NCBI GenBank assembly: GCA_008711295.1
Contig: VUYV01000158.1
Coordinates: 1,249,603-1,313,602 of the forward strand
Length of the DNA: 64,000 bases
Reading direction: 5' to 3'
Source of the DNA: Anarhynchus alexandrinus
Taxonomy: Eukaryota > Chordata > Aves > Charadriiformes > Charadriidae
Below, piece after piece: positions 12,625-25,020 of the stretch. The position numbers and the translations under genes are program-made. Positions within the stretch are counted from its first letter, which is position 1; the number at the start of each line of letters is the position of its first letter. The notes beneath the pieces were generated by a model. It did no database searches and had not been told where the DNA came from. It worked only from the letters and a program-made list of their open reading frames with translations.

Positions 12625-15600
12625 TATATTCCCAGGGTATTTCTAAGTCATCTTTATTTACCTTGAATACATTCAGATATCAAGCTCCTGACACTGACCC
12701 CTGGACAAGCGGCGTTAGAAAAATGGAAGATCCTGATGCGTGGCCCTGAGAAGCTCTTGTACCATGTAATGCTGCTGAAGCCCTGGTATCATGAGATCAC
12801 CTCTTCAAACAGAGAAGCTCTTCTGGGCAGAACATACCAGTGTTTCTGGCCAGTCTCTAATTGGAAACACTGCCTCCCCAGTCCCCTCTCCCCCCAGCAG
12901 CAGGGCTGGCTTGAGCATCTCCTAAATCCCTTTGCCGGATTCCCACCCCAGTCTTTCTTATCGCACCACCACTGTGCTAGCACAAGGAATAAATAGGGCT
13001 GCATGGAGAACCAATCAGGAGAACAGTGAAGTAACCGGAAAACATAAATGAGATAAAGAAATGAAAATGAACAGAGGGGATGATTACAGCTGCATCAGAG
13101 CTTTAACTGGTTCTCAGCATGTCAAAGAAATAGACAAGGACAACACACTGGTAGTACAGAAGCAGTAAACACCTAGAGCCTGTAACCAGAGTTGTTGACT
13201 TTATCAAGAGAAACCACTGCATATATTTTAGCAATAAATGTATCTTGAAATCAACTGCACAAACATACTTCATAGAAGATGCATGCAGATATTCATTGCT
13301 TTATGTTGAGTGCGATCAGACAACACTGGGTAATACTTGAGTTAGAAATAACTGACTTGCCCCTTCCTCTCCTTTCTTTCTCACACCTATTTCTGTGGGA
13401 TATAACATCAATACTCAATACATTCAATCTACTACACAGTGATAAAACAGAATTGATCTGCTCCTCTTTGGTCTTACCTAACCTAGCTGTGAAAAGTCTT
13501 GAACTGACGCAAATGCATCTATTTATATCAAATAGAGCAGGTGACGTAGGCAGCGGAGTTCCCCTTCTTCTGTAGAGAAAATGCCTTTACTTAAAAAAAA
13601 AAAAAACAAAGACAAAACATTTTTCCTCTCTTCCTCCCCTCAAATTTTGAAAGTTTTTCTACACATCACAACTGTCAGGATTGTAAGACTATTTCCAGAT
13701 TCATTTCAGCTTCTGCAAGTGAGAAGCCTAACTCTTTCATCTTCTCTTAATAATTATAGCTTAAGAGAAGATCTGCTTCGGAAAGACTGTTTGCATGCTT
13801 TCCCTTGTTATGTCCAGCAGCACAACACAGGGAATCCAAAGTTGCCCACTGACTTCAGTTTATTTCAATCAAATTACTTCTCCCCGTTTATTTTTGAACA
13901 TTGGAAAGCCATAGCTATTCTTAGGGGATAATTAATGGATCATTTCCTTTGCATTATAGGCATATTTTGGCACTCAGTTTTTGTGTTGGTTTGTTTTTTT
14001 CCTGGCTGCAGCATTTGGCACCAATTTAAATGTTGATGTACCCCAGTTGGGCTCAAGGATTCCAGGATGCGAGTAAATCAGCATTTTGCATAAGTTTACT
14101 CTTGGAATTCTTTCAGGTTTTGTTTGACAGCTTTTGTTAGCAGCATCTTCTCTAGCAAGAAGAGAAGAAGGGTTTTATTTGACTTCAGCAATGTTTTTCA
14201 TTCTCAAGCACCACTCTGTACACAGGGATAAGGCTACAGATATAAACTACAATGCTTCTTACAAGATGCAGTTTTATACTGACTTACATGAAAGGCGTCT
14301 CAGGAAATCCTCTATAATCCTCATATTCACACCAAAACTGCAGCAGGTCTGTTCTGTGAAACAGCAGCAGTTTTAGATGTGTTGTGCTGAAGTTACATGT
14401 GAAGGATTTGCAGATTGAGATGAGACCTTGTCTTCACACCTGAGAAGTGTGCCACATGTAGTAAACTAAAGGTTTTATTTTGGTTTTGGGCAAATGTTTA
14501 CAAATACATCTTCACCTGATTTAAGAGACAACATGTCTTATCAGTATATGCAGATTAGTGGATATTTTTTTAAATACTGCATGAGATCAGATGTTATTAT
14601 CCAGATCATGGACTCAGAATACTAAGTATCCCAGAGCTGATCTGTCAGATTGACTAACTCTAGATTAGCTGAAAGATTTGTCAAACAAACTCTTCCTAGT
14701 CACCTTCAATTCTCAAGCTCAATCAATCTAAGAGGGGTGGGAGAGGTGAAAAAAGAAGAGAAGAGACACGTGACTGATTTTTTTTCCAGTTCCACAGATG
14801 TATAGACACATTTTTGTCTTCATACTGTGTTTGAGAACACATCTGCACTTTAGAAAGTAACATCTATTTTTAAAGACTAGCAGCACAAGTCAACTGTAAG
14901 GATAATAAAAAGGAGTACCAAAGTTTTTTAAAAGTAGACGTTCAAAGTTAACTCCCTCTGAGAGGAAGCCACACAAGTCAGACTGTCACTGCTATGCATC
15001 CCAGGGACCGGAGCAGAGTTTACACACAGTGACCACAGACACGGAACAGGCAATACAGTTCACTGAGTTCTTGGAAGCCCAAACCAAACCCCTAGCCTTC
15101 TCTGGAAGCACAGACAATCCTTCTATCTCAACTAATTAAGTCCCTCCATCTGTGGAAGGGGAGAAGGCATGCAGGTTTCACGCAGCACTACAGGGATGCT
15201 GTAATGCCAAGCTCCGTAAGGACACTTAAGAACAGGGGATAATACTTTTTCTTCCTTTAACACAGGGCCTGAGAAGGTGGCTTGCCGTTGACAGACAACC
15301 CAGCAATCTTCAGAACATAGCCTTCATAAGCTTTTTGCAGAAAAATATTAATCCTATATCAAGCTTATTTCAAATATTGAAGAATTTGGTGTTTCCTTTA
15401 GATTTCATATTCAACAGGTTCTCTACAACACTTACCAAAAAGATCCAACCAAACAAAGCCCCACAAACCACCACTACACACCACTCTGAGGAACTTCCAA
15501 AACAGCCACTGAAAACTCTCTGAGTAATAACTAAACTTAACCAAAAAATAAACTTAACTACACTACTTTCTCTCTCAACCTGTCCAGGAAAAACATGCAA

Positions 15601-16496
15601 TCACCACCTTTGAAATCCAAGCTCAGGGTTTTCTATCCGTTTCAAATGTCTGCACAAAGCTAAGAATTTAACATCGAGAAGCTGAAGCGAAGTTCCCATT
15701 TACTAAAGCGAAAGGGGAAACAAAGCCAGAAAAGCCTCAAAATACAGTTCTAGTTTGGGTTCGACCTGAAGCGTTAAGACACAGATTGCGGAAGCAAATG
15801 AGAGCAGGGAGGGGTGCACACCTCTGAAAGAAAAGTAAATTTGCTTTGCCCACCCACAGCATGACACAGCTGTTAGCTTATCTGCTGTCCCAAAGTCACA
15901 AGAGCTAGAAACTCAGATATTATAACGCTACGTTCCTAAACCTCAAATTCTCAATCCCTTCTCCCCGTTCCGGGCTGTCCCTCTTAACTTAAGGCGGAAA
16001 GGACAACTGGCAGGAGGGATAATTAAGGAAATAACAGCATTGCTCATCTCAGTACCATAAACACACACAGAATTGGCGCTATGAAGTTACCTTTATCCTT
16101 AACCAGAGAGCACATAATCCACAACGGTTAGACTCGGTGTTCCACCCCCTCCACCCCCCACACCCGTATTATTTCAACCGGAGAGTTTCACCTCGCGTGC
16201 CTTCGCCTACCCACGATCCAACCCCTTTCCCCTGCAACCCAACACCCGCGGCGACAAACGTGAGGTGGCACTGCCACACAGTCAGCAGGCGGGCGGCGAG
16301 GGAGGGGGGAGAAACGGACTACCGGGGGCGGGTGGAGAAAGAAGGAATAACGCAGAATAAAGGCAGCGTTTCCCGCCGGCGGTTACAAAACGGAGCGGTG
16401 ACACGTTTCCCCCCCCGCAAACGGCCGTGCCCCGGCGGTTCGCCTCAGGGCGAACGTTAGGCGGCCGGTAACGGCTGGCGCGAGCGGCGGAGTCTT

Positions 16497-16556
16497 CCCC
16501 CCCCCCCCCCCCCCCCCCCCCCCCGGGGGGGCGGCGGGGNCCCCCCCCCCCCCCCC
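16497..16556. repeat. C-homopolymer tract with ambiguous base
   Basis: About 28 C (16497-16524) are followed by a short G-rich piece, one N at 16540 and 16 more C. It lies in BPNT2 intron 1, within 100 bases of the exon 1 donor. The length and the N suggest uncertain consensus calling in a GC-extreme region, so the true length is not known. Confidence 0.85.
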
Positions 16557-16589
16557 TCCGCGCCTGACGGGAGGCAGCCCGGCACCCAC

Positions 16590-16976
16590 CTGCACGGCGG
16601 GGAAGGCGCCCTTCAGCAGGTAGAACATCCTGCGGTTGGAGAGGAGGTCGCCGCTCGTCAGCTGCTCCTCGGCCCCTTCGCGCGTCTTCCCCTTCGCCTT
16701 GGCGTTGAGGACGTTGCCCTCCCGGACCCGCTTCACCTCCTGCCCGCCCCTGACGGCGGCCAGGACGGACACGGCCAGCAGCTCCCGCAGGTCCACGGCG
16801 CCGGCGGGCGCGGAGCCGCGGGGGGCCTCAGGCCCGCCGGCCGCCGGCTCGCTCAGCATGAAGAAGGCGAAGCGGCCGGCCAGGAAGCCGGAGTAGAGGT
16901 GGTAGAGGACGCCCAGCCCCAGCAGGCAGAGCACTGCCATGCCGAGCGGCGAGAGGCGGATCCCCATGGGGGCCAT
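16590..16976 (-). CDS. BPNT2: BPNT2 coding exon 1 (Golgi-resident PAP phosphatase)
   Basis: This is the first coding exon, 129 codons, read on the minus strand from ATG at 16976-16974 to CAG at 16592-16590, followed by a GTGGGT donor. The start [12 protein letters not shown] and the strong initiation context (GCGGCC before ATG, G after it) fit vertebrate BPNT2. The frame stays open upstream, but the next in-frame start-like codon is GTG, so this ATG is the first. Residues about 11-32 form one hydrophobic segment, a type II signal anchor that places the catalytic domain in the Golgi lumen. Residues 33-60 are a Gly/Ala/Pro-rich variable stalk. Residues 61-129 begin the phosphatase fold, with [18 protein letters not shown] and [25 protein letters not shown], including the TSGD aspartate. 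The protein recycles PAP during glycosaminoglycan sulfation. Confidence 0.96.
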
Positions 16977-17493
16977 GGCCGCGGGGTGGGGGGGGAGGCA
17001 CGGCGGGGCGGGCGGGCAGCGGTACCGGGCGCTCACCACAGCCCCATGGCGCCGGCCGGGGCGCTCCGCTCCCTCTGCTGCTGCGGTGGCAGTGGCAGCG
17101 GGGCCGACCCGGCTCCACGCTCCTCAGCGGGCCGGCGGGGAGGCAGCGCCGTCTGTATCCGGGTCAGGCGGAGGCGGGGCCCGTCCGCTCGCACTGAGCA
17201 TGTCCCGCCGCCCACCGGCCTCTTGGTGGGTAGTGTTGTCCCGTCTGTGGTGGCGCCCACCTCTGCGGGTGTCCCGGTAGGAAGTTGGGGGTTTTCTCCG
17301 TTTTCTACTGTGGGCTATACCTGCTAGCACTCACCCCCCCTCACCCGCTGGTCCCCCTGAAATGTGTGGTTTGGGGTGGGGTTTTTTGCTTTATCTCCTT
17401 CTAGGTAGCAGGTGTACAAGGAACACGCACCATCGGGCAGCTGTGGGGCCGACGGAGCTGCACCTGCCTGCGCGACCCACCCCGGCTGCCCGC

Positions 17494-17538
17494 GGGGCTG
17501 GGGCTGGGGCTGGGGCTGGAGCCGGAGCCGGAGCCGGA
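17494..17538 (+). repeat. GGGGCT repeat (G-quadruplex motif) plus GAGCCG repeat
   Basis: Four GGGG runs at 17494-17497, 17500-17503, 17506-17509 and 17512-17515 are spaced by exactly CT, a canonical intramolecular G-quadruplex pattern on the plus strand. A short run of GAGCCG-type hexamers follows to about 17538. The site is about 520 bases upstream of the BPNT2 start codon, inside the CpG island. Confidence 0.85.
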
Positions 17539-20500
17539 GGCCACTCGGAATGACGGCTCGAAAGCCCGGGGAGGACCTTTCTGTTGGAAATTGCACAAGT
17601 TGCTGCTTAATTTCTGAAGATTTGCTGTTAGCGGCTCTGAGCATTTCCTGTTTTTCACACACCGGTTAAGGAACTTTAAGAGTCTCAACCCACTTGTGCT
17701 ACAGCCTGCAGGAAAGGGGCTCGAGGTTAAGATACCCTTTCAGTCAGTAAAATGAAGCAAATCCAACCATTTTCCTAGCCCAGTGATGTGCTAATGGCCT
17801 ACCTGTCTTAATTTATACCTTTTCTTTGCACCTCCGCTGGCTTAGGGGAGTGTGAAACTGCAGGATGGACATCTGGGGTGGAAACCAGGAAGATTCTCTG
17901 ATTTATTTTTTTTTCCGTTCACTTTTCTAATTCTCTCTAGTAGTTTTGAGTAAGTTATATCAGAAACAAAAAAAATGAAATTGATTCGGCATCGTTTGAA
18001 TTAATTACACATTCTTTTATTTGAGCAATATTCTTGTTGGTTGATACAGATGTTGTAGAAACAGACCTTGCTCATAACTGGAAAGAAGTAATTACTAGGG
18101 ATCATGCAATATAACTGTTTTCTTGGGATCTTGTGGTCGTTTGTTTGGGGTTTTTTTAAAGTGTTAAACTTAATGTAATCAAGAATGTGAAAACTAGGAA
18201 AGACCAAAATTAAGATTGCCCTTGCAAACTGAAGTTGCCATGTCATCTCCTCCACATCTTCATTTTAATGATATCTTCAATTACATGGTTACGTACCAAG
18301 TGTCTTGCAGGTTCACACCCTCTCCAGAGTGTACATGTATGTGCAGGGACTGCAACAGAATGAAAGGACTGTAGGAAGAGAAAGCATTGCATTTGAAATG
18401 GGATTAAAAAGAGCTGGATTTTACCCTTAGCTATGCTGGGATTTAACTTTATATGCTATTAGATGACAGCTAGAATGTCCATGTTTTCCAGTTTCCCATT
18501 CTCTTTAAGGTGCAAGGTTTTTTTCTGTGCAGTTGCTTCTTTGGCAGAAAGGAGGCTTTAAAGGATACACTGATCATTTTCCTTAATACCAATTTCACAG
18601 TTCAGCATTTCATATAGTAATTAATGATAAAAAACTGTGGCAACACAGGGCTGATGTTAGAAAAAGAATAAACTTACATCTGTAATGAGCAATGAATGTA
18701 AGACTAACAACCAGGTGTGCTTGTAATGTGTCTGCTTTTAAAAAATGTGGGCAAGGTAGTCAACAGCTGTGCTGGCTGATGCTATCAGTAACAGTTTATG
18801 TGTGTTCAGTAAACAGGTATTTTAAACTACTGGTGGACTAAACCCAGGAGAAGGAAGAAAACCTGCAACTTTCTGAACTAGTTTCTTACTTAATGGAAAG
18901 AAAGCAAAATACTAGGCTTTTTATCCCACAGCAGTGTGCAAAGACCTTACAGAGGCATAGAAAAATTATGGATTTATTACTTACTGCTAACATTTCTATC
19001 CCTGCAGTAAATATAGACAGTAAATATTAACAATAATGTAAACTGTGAAGAGGACAGTGCACAGAGAGCTCTTTATTTCAATGATACTGTATGTACCATC
19101 TGTGCCAGGTTTCAGAATAAACTGTGTTCATTGCTGAATGCAATCACATAACCAATAGACATTATGCTGGCATCCTTTTTCCCTGTGACAATCTTATTCT
19201 GTAATTACCCATATAATTCTTTAAGGTCTCAGTCTGGCACCTCCTGTGCTTTTTTCCCAAGATCCCTAGATTGGGTTCCTCATGTTTATCTAGGGTGCTG
19301 TTGACTTCAGATGGGCTGCAGAACACCACAGAGATCTTTGGGAAGTGCTCCTGGCAGATGGCATAAAGGGAGTTTAGGCAAGGTTTTCTTTATGGCTTCA
19401 ACCTGCAAGATGGATTTCAGGACACCATGATGTAGGCACAAAATGTATGCAAACTATGCATTCCTAGCAAAAGGAGATTTATCCCTTTACATGAGGAGTG
19501 AGGTAAAAATTTAATGGAAATGTTCCTTTTGAAATTATAAAGTGATTCTTTTGGACACTTTAATAGTGGGCCAAATGATTTGACACATTTGGAAAAATAG
19601 TTTTGCCTGAATCAAGCCAAGTTTTTAAACATATTTGTGGTTTTGACAGGAAAATTACATCCATCTCTAATACTGAAGTGTTCCTTAACTGAGTGAAAAA
19701 AAGGTGGTTCTATCCAACCTGGATGGAAGCTGAGGATGCAAATCTGATGTAACATACACCCCTATTGGAGCTGCGTCAGCTGCCATCTTAGGAAGCAGCA
19801 TCATGTGAAGGCAGCCCTGACTTTGAGGACCCAAACAACACGCTGATGTGCTAAAAGTAATGTGCCCCTTTAGCCTCCCGCAGAAACAGTCAGCTAGCAG
19901 TTTTTTGTCAACAGTACTTTACAGTGCAGTGTATTGCCATAGCTGCTTTGCTGGGGTCAGTGCTGACTCATGTGGAAAAGCAGGTGATGCCCGCATCTTC
20001 CACTGCTCCAGCCATGCGAGCAGGTTAACAGGGTCTGTCGGCAGCAACAGAAGTGCTGTGTTGTTGGTGGTTTCTCTGTGACTCTTGCCTAACCCCGATG
20101 GTTTATGAAGCCACTCACGGGCAACCTCCCTGAGCATTCCGTTTTTGTGTCTGCAGCTGCACTGTGTCTGTGGAAAAGACGGGGAGTCCCTCAGGGTCAG
20201 AGCCGAGTTTGATCTGCAGCGCATGAAAAAGATGTGCTCTGTCTGTGCTTCTGAGAGGCCAAGAAAGAGCAGATGGCTGTCGGATGGGACCAAAGTACCC
20301 GAGGGGAACCTGCTGTCCAAGTGCCAGTACCAGCTGCAGTCACTTCACTTGCCTGTCAGTGCTGGGAAGGTAGTCCATGAGGGAGGCCCCTACTTACTAT
20401 TGAGTGTCAAGTCTTCTGTAGTGTGGGGTAGCTTTCCCTTGCGTAGAGTATTTGATTGGTGCAGTGTGTATGTATGGGGAGCTATGAATAGTCATTGTTG

Positions 20501-23500
20501 GGTTTATGCAACTGAGTTCTTCCTTCTTTCCCTCTCCTTTCTTTTCTCCTTATATTTCCTGTTCTTGCCTGGTATTTTTTCTTGTAACACCACCTCACCC
20601 AATCTTATTTGCAGCAGCAGTCCCGGTTATTGCTAGCTCTTTCTTATTTCCTGGCTGGCTCTGCAGGGCAGACAGCCTCGGGAGGGTTGTGTAGAGACAT
20701 ATTGAACTTGAGGATATTTTTAAAGGGCTCTATTTAAATTAGTATGTAAAATAAAAGCAGAATGGTACAAAATGTGTGAAGCGTGAAGGTGGACTAAACA
20801 GGGCAAAGATGATGGATGAATTTCTCTATTTTAGAGTGTATCCCAAGTAGGGGTGGGCTAATGCTTCTACTATGCTTTTTGCTACCCACTCAACCAGAGC
20901 ATGAAGTGAGTGCTCAGAGGTTTGCATGAGAGAGACATGTAAATCTCCTAATGTAGAGGCTGCATGTGTAGTATAGAAGACAACAGTTGAAGTAGAAAGA
21001 GATGTACAGAAGGACTTCATCACTGCTGCAGGGCCTTGATTAGATGAGTTCTGGTATCTGTTCACTTTCCCAGCCCAACTTTATGTTTATTTGTAAGAAA
21101 CAAAAATTGTGTACTTGCCACGTGACTTCCCATGGCTGCTGTAGAACAACCCACCACTGATGAGAGCATGAAAATCTGCTTCTCCATTTCTTCTCAGCAC
21201 TACTGCAGTGTCTTCCCTGCTGTTGCACTGCTGTGGATTTGCTATCTGAAGTAATATGCATTCTTGGGGCAATTTTGGAAGTCACTGAGAGAGACAGGCT
21301 GTGCGAAGTCTTGCTCCATTTTATCCACCATGGTTTCCTGTGGAACAGACAGGCTATACCTTTACCTCTGTCTGTAGGCACTGGAGCTCAGTTTTTCATA
21401 GTTGGCAACAAAATATTAATTAGTAGGACCTGTGCCAAAGCATATGTGGTACATGTTAGATGGGACAGTTGTTGAAAGCATAAGACCAGCTGCAGGAATG
21501 GTCTGGAGCATGGTTAAGACAACAGGCCTGGGCACTGCTGGAGGTGAGGCATCCTGGCTATTGTGTTAGATCATTCTTGGTTAAATGCCTAAGGCCTGGC
21601 TGCATCCCCAGAAGAGAAGAAGGGAAAACAACTATGCTAGGAAAGGTCCCACAGAGGGAATTTCTTATCTGGTCTTGATCCTGGATGTCTTGAGCTCCTG
21701 TAGGAACTGAAGAGTCTGAAGGTACCTGTAGCCCGGGTTTTCTCCCCATAGCATTGTGCTCCTTGGCTATGGATGCTTCCTTTTCCTTAGTAGAGAAGAA
21801 ATTGATCCAAATCCAAATATGGGAAGGGGCCATAATCTGCAGTGCGTGTGGGAATTATGTCTGTATTCCTCACCAGGACAGGATCCAGCTCCTGGAGCTT
21901 GCAGCAGGTCACACTGCCAGAACTAGAGCTGTCAGGGGCATTCACAGTCCCCTGGTATGTGCTGTTCAGAGCCTGTCTCCTCCATCGCTCCAGGTCCGCT
22001 TGGCGCTGATACTGAGAAATTCAGCCAGCAGCGATGCAGCAAAGCTCCTCATTGTCTGATTGCCAGGAGAGATTGCTTTGCCCTCCTGCCTGCTCGCTCC
22101 CATGAGTATCTCAGTGCGCTGAGCTGCATCCAGAGAATGCTGCTTACGGCAAGTCTGGCTCTGTGCTAGGGCTTGGTTCTGGCTTAGTGGCAATGCCAAG
22201 ATTATTAAATGCAATACCTGCGATTCAGGAAAAGGCCTAAGGGAAAGCAGAAGAGCCTGGTCCAAGAGAGGGCATCCAAGGCGAAAGACAGATGCAAAGT
22301 GGCATGCAAAGTGTGAGAGAGAGAGAGCTGACTATGGTGAGGCTCCAGGAAGAAAGAGCATGGTCCAAGCCTGTGTTTGTGGAAGAGCAGCTGCAGCCAG
22401 GTGCCATGAGCTCAGGAATCAAGGAGTGGGAAGGGAATGAGAAGGGGCCAGAAAGGACCTGTGGGTGGTCTGGGGAATTCTGATATAGGCACCTGCTGCT
22501 TGATCTGATACAAAACTGGTTTGCTAAAATGTCTGGAACAACTTTTAATGGACACGGTGTTTATAAATCAGATCAGCACTCATCTGACTGCAAAAGTTTC
22601 AATGTGCTTCTTCGAGACCTTATGCCATCTTATGGGTACAGTCAAACCTGGTTTAGGATAATGGGAAAGGGTAGAATTTTACTACCTTGTTGAGTCACAA
22701 ATTTGTTAATAGGACAGTTAGGTACAGAGCTTAACAGCTATTCTGCAGAAAAAATTATTGTATCTCCAAGGAAATAAAAAAGTCTTTTAAGAAGTCAAGT
22801 GTAGAAATATCTTCTGAATAAGTAAGAAATTAAGAAGTTTAGAATGGAAAAGACTGAATTTGTATGGAACCCTTAGAGGATTAGAAGAGCAAGCTTATCT
22901 GTAAAAGCTTATGTGATACATAAAAAGAGGCTCTGTAGATATAGCCTAAGCTGTATGGTATGCAGAAGACTGCAACCACAGGAAATATGAGGAGGGAGAT
23001 TTTTTTTTTTTTATTTGATCTTGGTGGAAAAAGCTTAGGCACTTGTAACTTTGTCAGTTTTGGATGCTGTACAGAGAAATCCTTTTGTTTGGATTGTAAA
23101 CAGCTTGAGAGTTAAATGTGATTTTACTGGTAACTGAGCTCCAAGGCTGTGGACAATCTGAACCACAGTGCACTGGCATTTCAGCTTAGGAAATGCCCGG
23201 CACTCCAGCACAGGCAAAGTGCATTGAAGCTGTACAGAGCAGTCTGAGGGAGAGTGTTGCAAAAATCAGGAAAAGCAGGAGAATCTGCTGGTGGCAGTAA
23301 GGAAACTGCTGTGATGATAAAACAGTGGGGAAGACACTGAACTGCAGGAATATTAAGGGAGTTTGTGGCAGCTGTCAAGCACAACCTTCACTTCAGTCAA
23401 ATAAACTACGTAGCTTCGCGTGGAGCAAATTTTAGGGGTCCGAGATAAAGAGATGATATTAAAAGACCTGATAGTAATTTCTGGTCTTAAATACAAAATC

Positions 23501-24637
23501 CTCAAGTCTGGAAAGTGAGTAAAAATGCTATCAAATTACAACAGCATTTACATATGAATTGGAAATATCCATTAAAGTGAAATACCCATTCAATTTAAAA
23601 AGGAATAGATGACTATATAAGTACAAGGCAGTGAAATATCCTATTTCACAGCTTTGTGGAGAGTCTCCTTTAAAGTCTATTATATATCGCCTGAGAGGTT
23701 TAATTGCTGATGGATTTTAACAGGCTCATCCAGAAAGGGTTCAGCTAGGCAGAACTTCACTTTAACACAATGCTGGTTTACAGAGGCACTTCTCAGAGCT
23801 GTCATGTTTATTCACAGGTTTCCTGTCCACCCAAAACAAGATAGCATGTCCTCTTGCTTCCACCACTGCAGAAGGCTTCAGAAATGACACTGAGTGCTAT
23901 CAATTGCTCAGTAGTTCAGTGGCAATCACAGCTGAAGGGGGATTTTGGTCCTCAGTTTCCACCCCGTCGTACTGCTCATTTCTGGCCCCACACTCCTCGT
24001 CTTCCCCCAGTTGTACCAGCACAGCTATTCAAGGATCTCTCCTGCAAACTGGGACAGTGAACTGAGCCAGAGTTAAAGCAGTTTTATGTCCCTGTGTGGC
24101 ACTGCCCACCTGAGCTCTTTAACCTGGTGCAAGCCCAAACCAACCTGCTCTCCCCACAGTCCCCAGCTGTGTGTTTCCACCACCTCCGTGCAGGCTAGTT
24201 TAATTGAAGCCGCACAGGGAGCTGGACCAGGGAGCTCATCCATCTGAAAACTAACCCTGCAAAACAAACAGAAGGCATTGGGCATGGCACGGAGATCAAG
24301 TGTTACGCTGCTCTTTTGGATGGCAAAATTGATTTTTTTCCTGATTGAAGTTGCTATGTCCTGAGGAACTGGATGTCATGCCATAGGCTGGGAGTGAGGG
24401 TCAAGAACACTTCCAGGCTCCTGAGTATTGTCTCTGCAGTCCTGTGTTGTGAAACTGCCTCCTGTGCTTCCTATTGCAGCTCCAAAATAGCTTTGTGAAA
24501 GAGTGTGAATACCTTTAATAAAAGTGCCTGTGCTCTTTGAACATCTGAGGATGGTTACCTCAAAAGGAAGTAATAAAACCCAGGTCTTCCCACAGTTAAT
24601 CCATTTGAAGAAGGCAGATTTGAAGTCCAGGCTACTT

Positions 24638-24731
24638 CAGCACTCCTGGCCTCAGCCCTCAAAATTAACATCTGGTCTCAGGATCAGCACTCCTGACCTC
24701 AGCCCTCAAAATTAACATCTGGTTTCAGGAT
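24638..24731. repeat. Two-copy 47-bp tandem duplication
   Basis: Positions 24638-24684 and 24685-24731 are adjacent copies of the same 47 bases. Both begin CAGCACTCCTG and end TTAACATCTGG(T)YTCAGGAT, and they differ at only two positions, both transitions. The near identity suggests a recent duplication. Confidence 0.95.
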
Positions 24732-24994
24732 ACTCATGCTTTGCGCTTGATGAGAAACACCTGAGTGGTGAGTGCCTCCTGGTTGTGGATACTCCTCTGT
24801 GGAGAAGGGGAGTGGATACTGTCCCAAAGACTCCCAGCAAACTTTGCCTAGGAACTTTTTATGAAGGGGTAATATAACAGAATTTAGGGAAATTTTACTT
24901 TGAAAGTTCAGGAGCTTGGACAAGCTCCTTTATTCCCTGAAGCAGCTCTCTAGTTTGTGGCAATGAGCAATTCTTTGGGTCTTCTACTCTAGCC

Positions 24995-25020
24995 TTTTTT
25001 TTTTTTTTTTTTTTTTTNTT
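24995..25020. repeat. Poly-T tract with one N
   Basis: A run of about 23 T is followed by an N at 25018 and TT. On the minus strand this is a poly-A. I could not recognise a retroposed gene or SINE next to it, so it is described only as a homopolymer with an uncertain base call. Confidence 0.85.

Larger units (their letters stand above)
622..16589 (-). other. BPNT2: BPNT2 intron 1
   Basis: This 15,968-base intron lies between exon 1 (donor GTGGGT complementary to 16589-16584) and exon 2 (acceptor AG at 623-622). It is phase 0. It holds CR1 pieces at about 3219-3766, 4650-7861, 9075-9253 and 12527-12624, a solo LTR at 3967-4495 and a perfect hairpin at 11786-11816. The stretches between these (622-3218, 7862-9074, 9254-12526, 12625-16130) are AT-rich, and I see no exon or known element in them. 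The short open frames there have no recognisable domains. Confidence 0.9.
16140..17560. promoter_or_regulatory. BPNT2: CpG island and promoter region of BPNT2
   Basis: From about 16140 to 17560 the sequence is GC- and CpG-rich, in sharp contrast to the AT-rich DNA on both sides. It covers the end of intron 1, exon 1, the 5' UTR and the upstream promoter. I see no clear TATA box near the start, which is usual for housekeeping CpG-island promoters. The transcription start cannot be fixed from sequence alone. Long open frames here in other frames follow from GC richness and are not genes. Confidence 0.85.

Noticed and set aside
16899..17327. Long plus-strand open frames (up to 142 codons) across the BPNT2 promoter
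   Set aside because: They lie in the CpG island antisense to BPNT2, are dominated by Arg/Gly/Pro/Ala from GC-rich codons, and have no recognisable domain or splice structure. Divergent non-coding transcription is possible but not shown.
19919..20636. Overlapping antisense open frames of 163 and 133 codons
   Set aside because: The peptides have low-complexity hydrophobic tails and no familiar motif, and no exon-like neighbours were found. Chance open frames of this size are expected in 64 kb.
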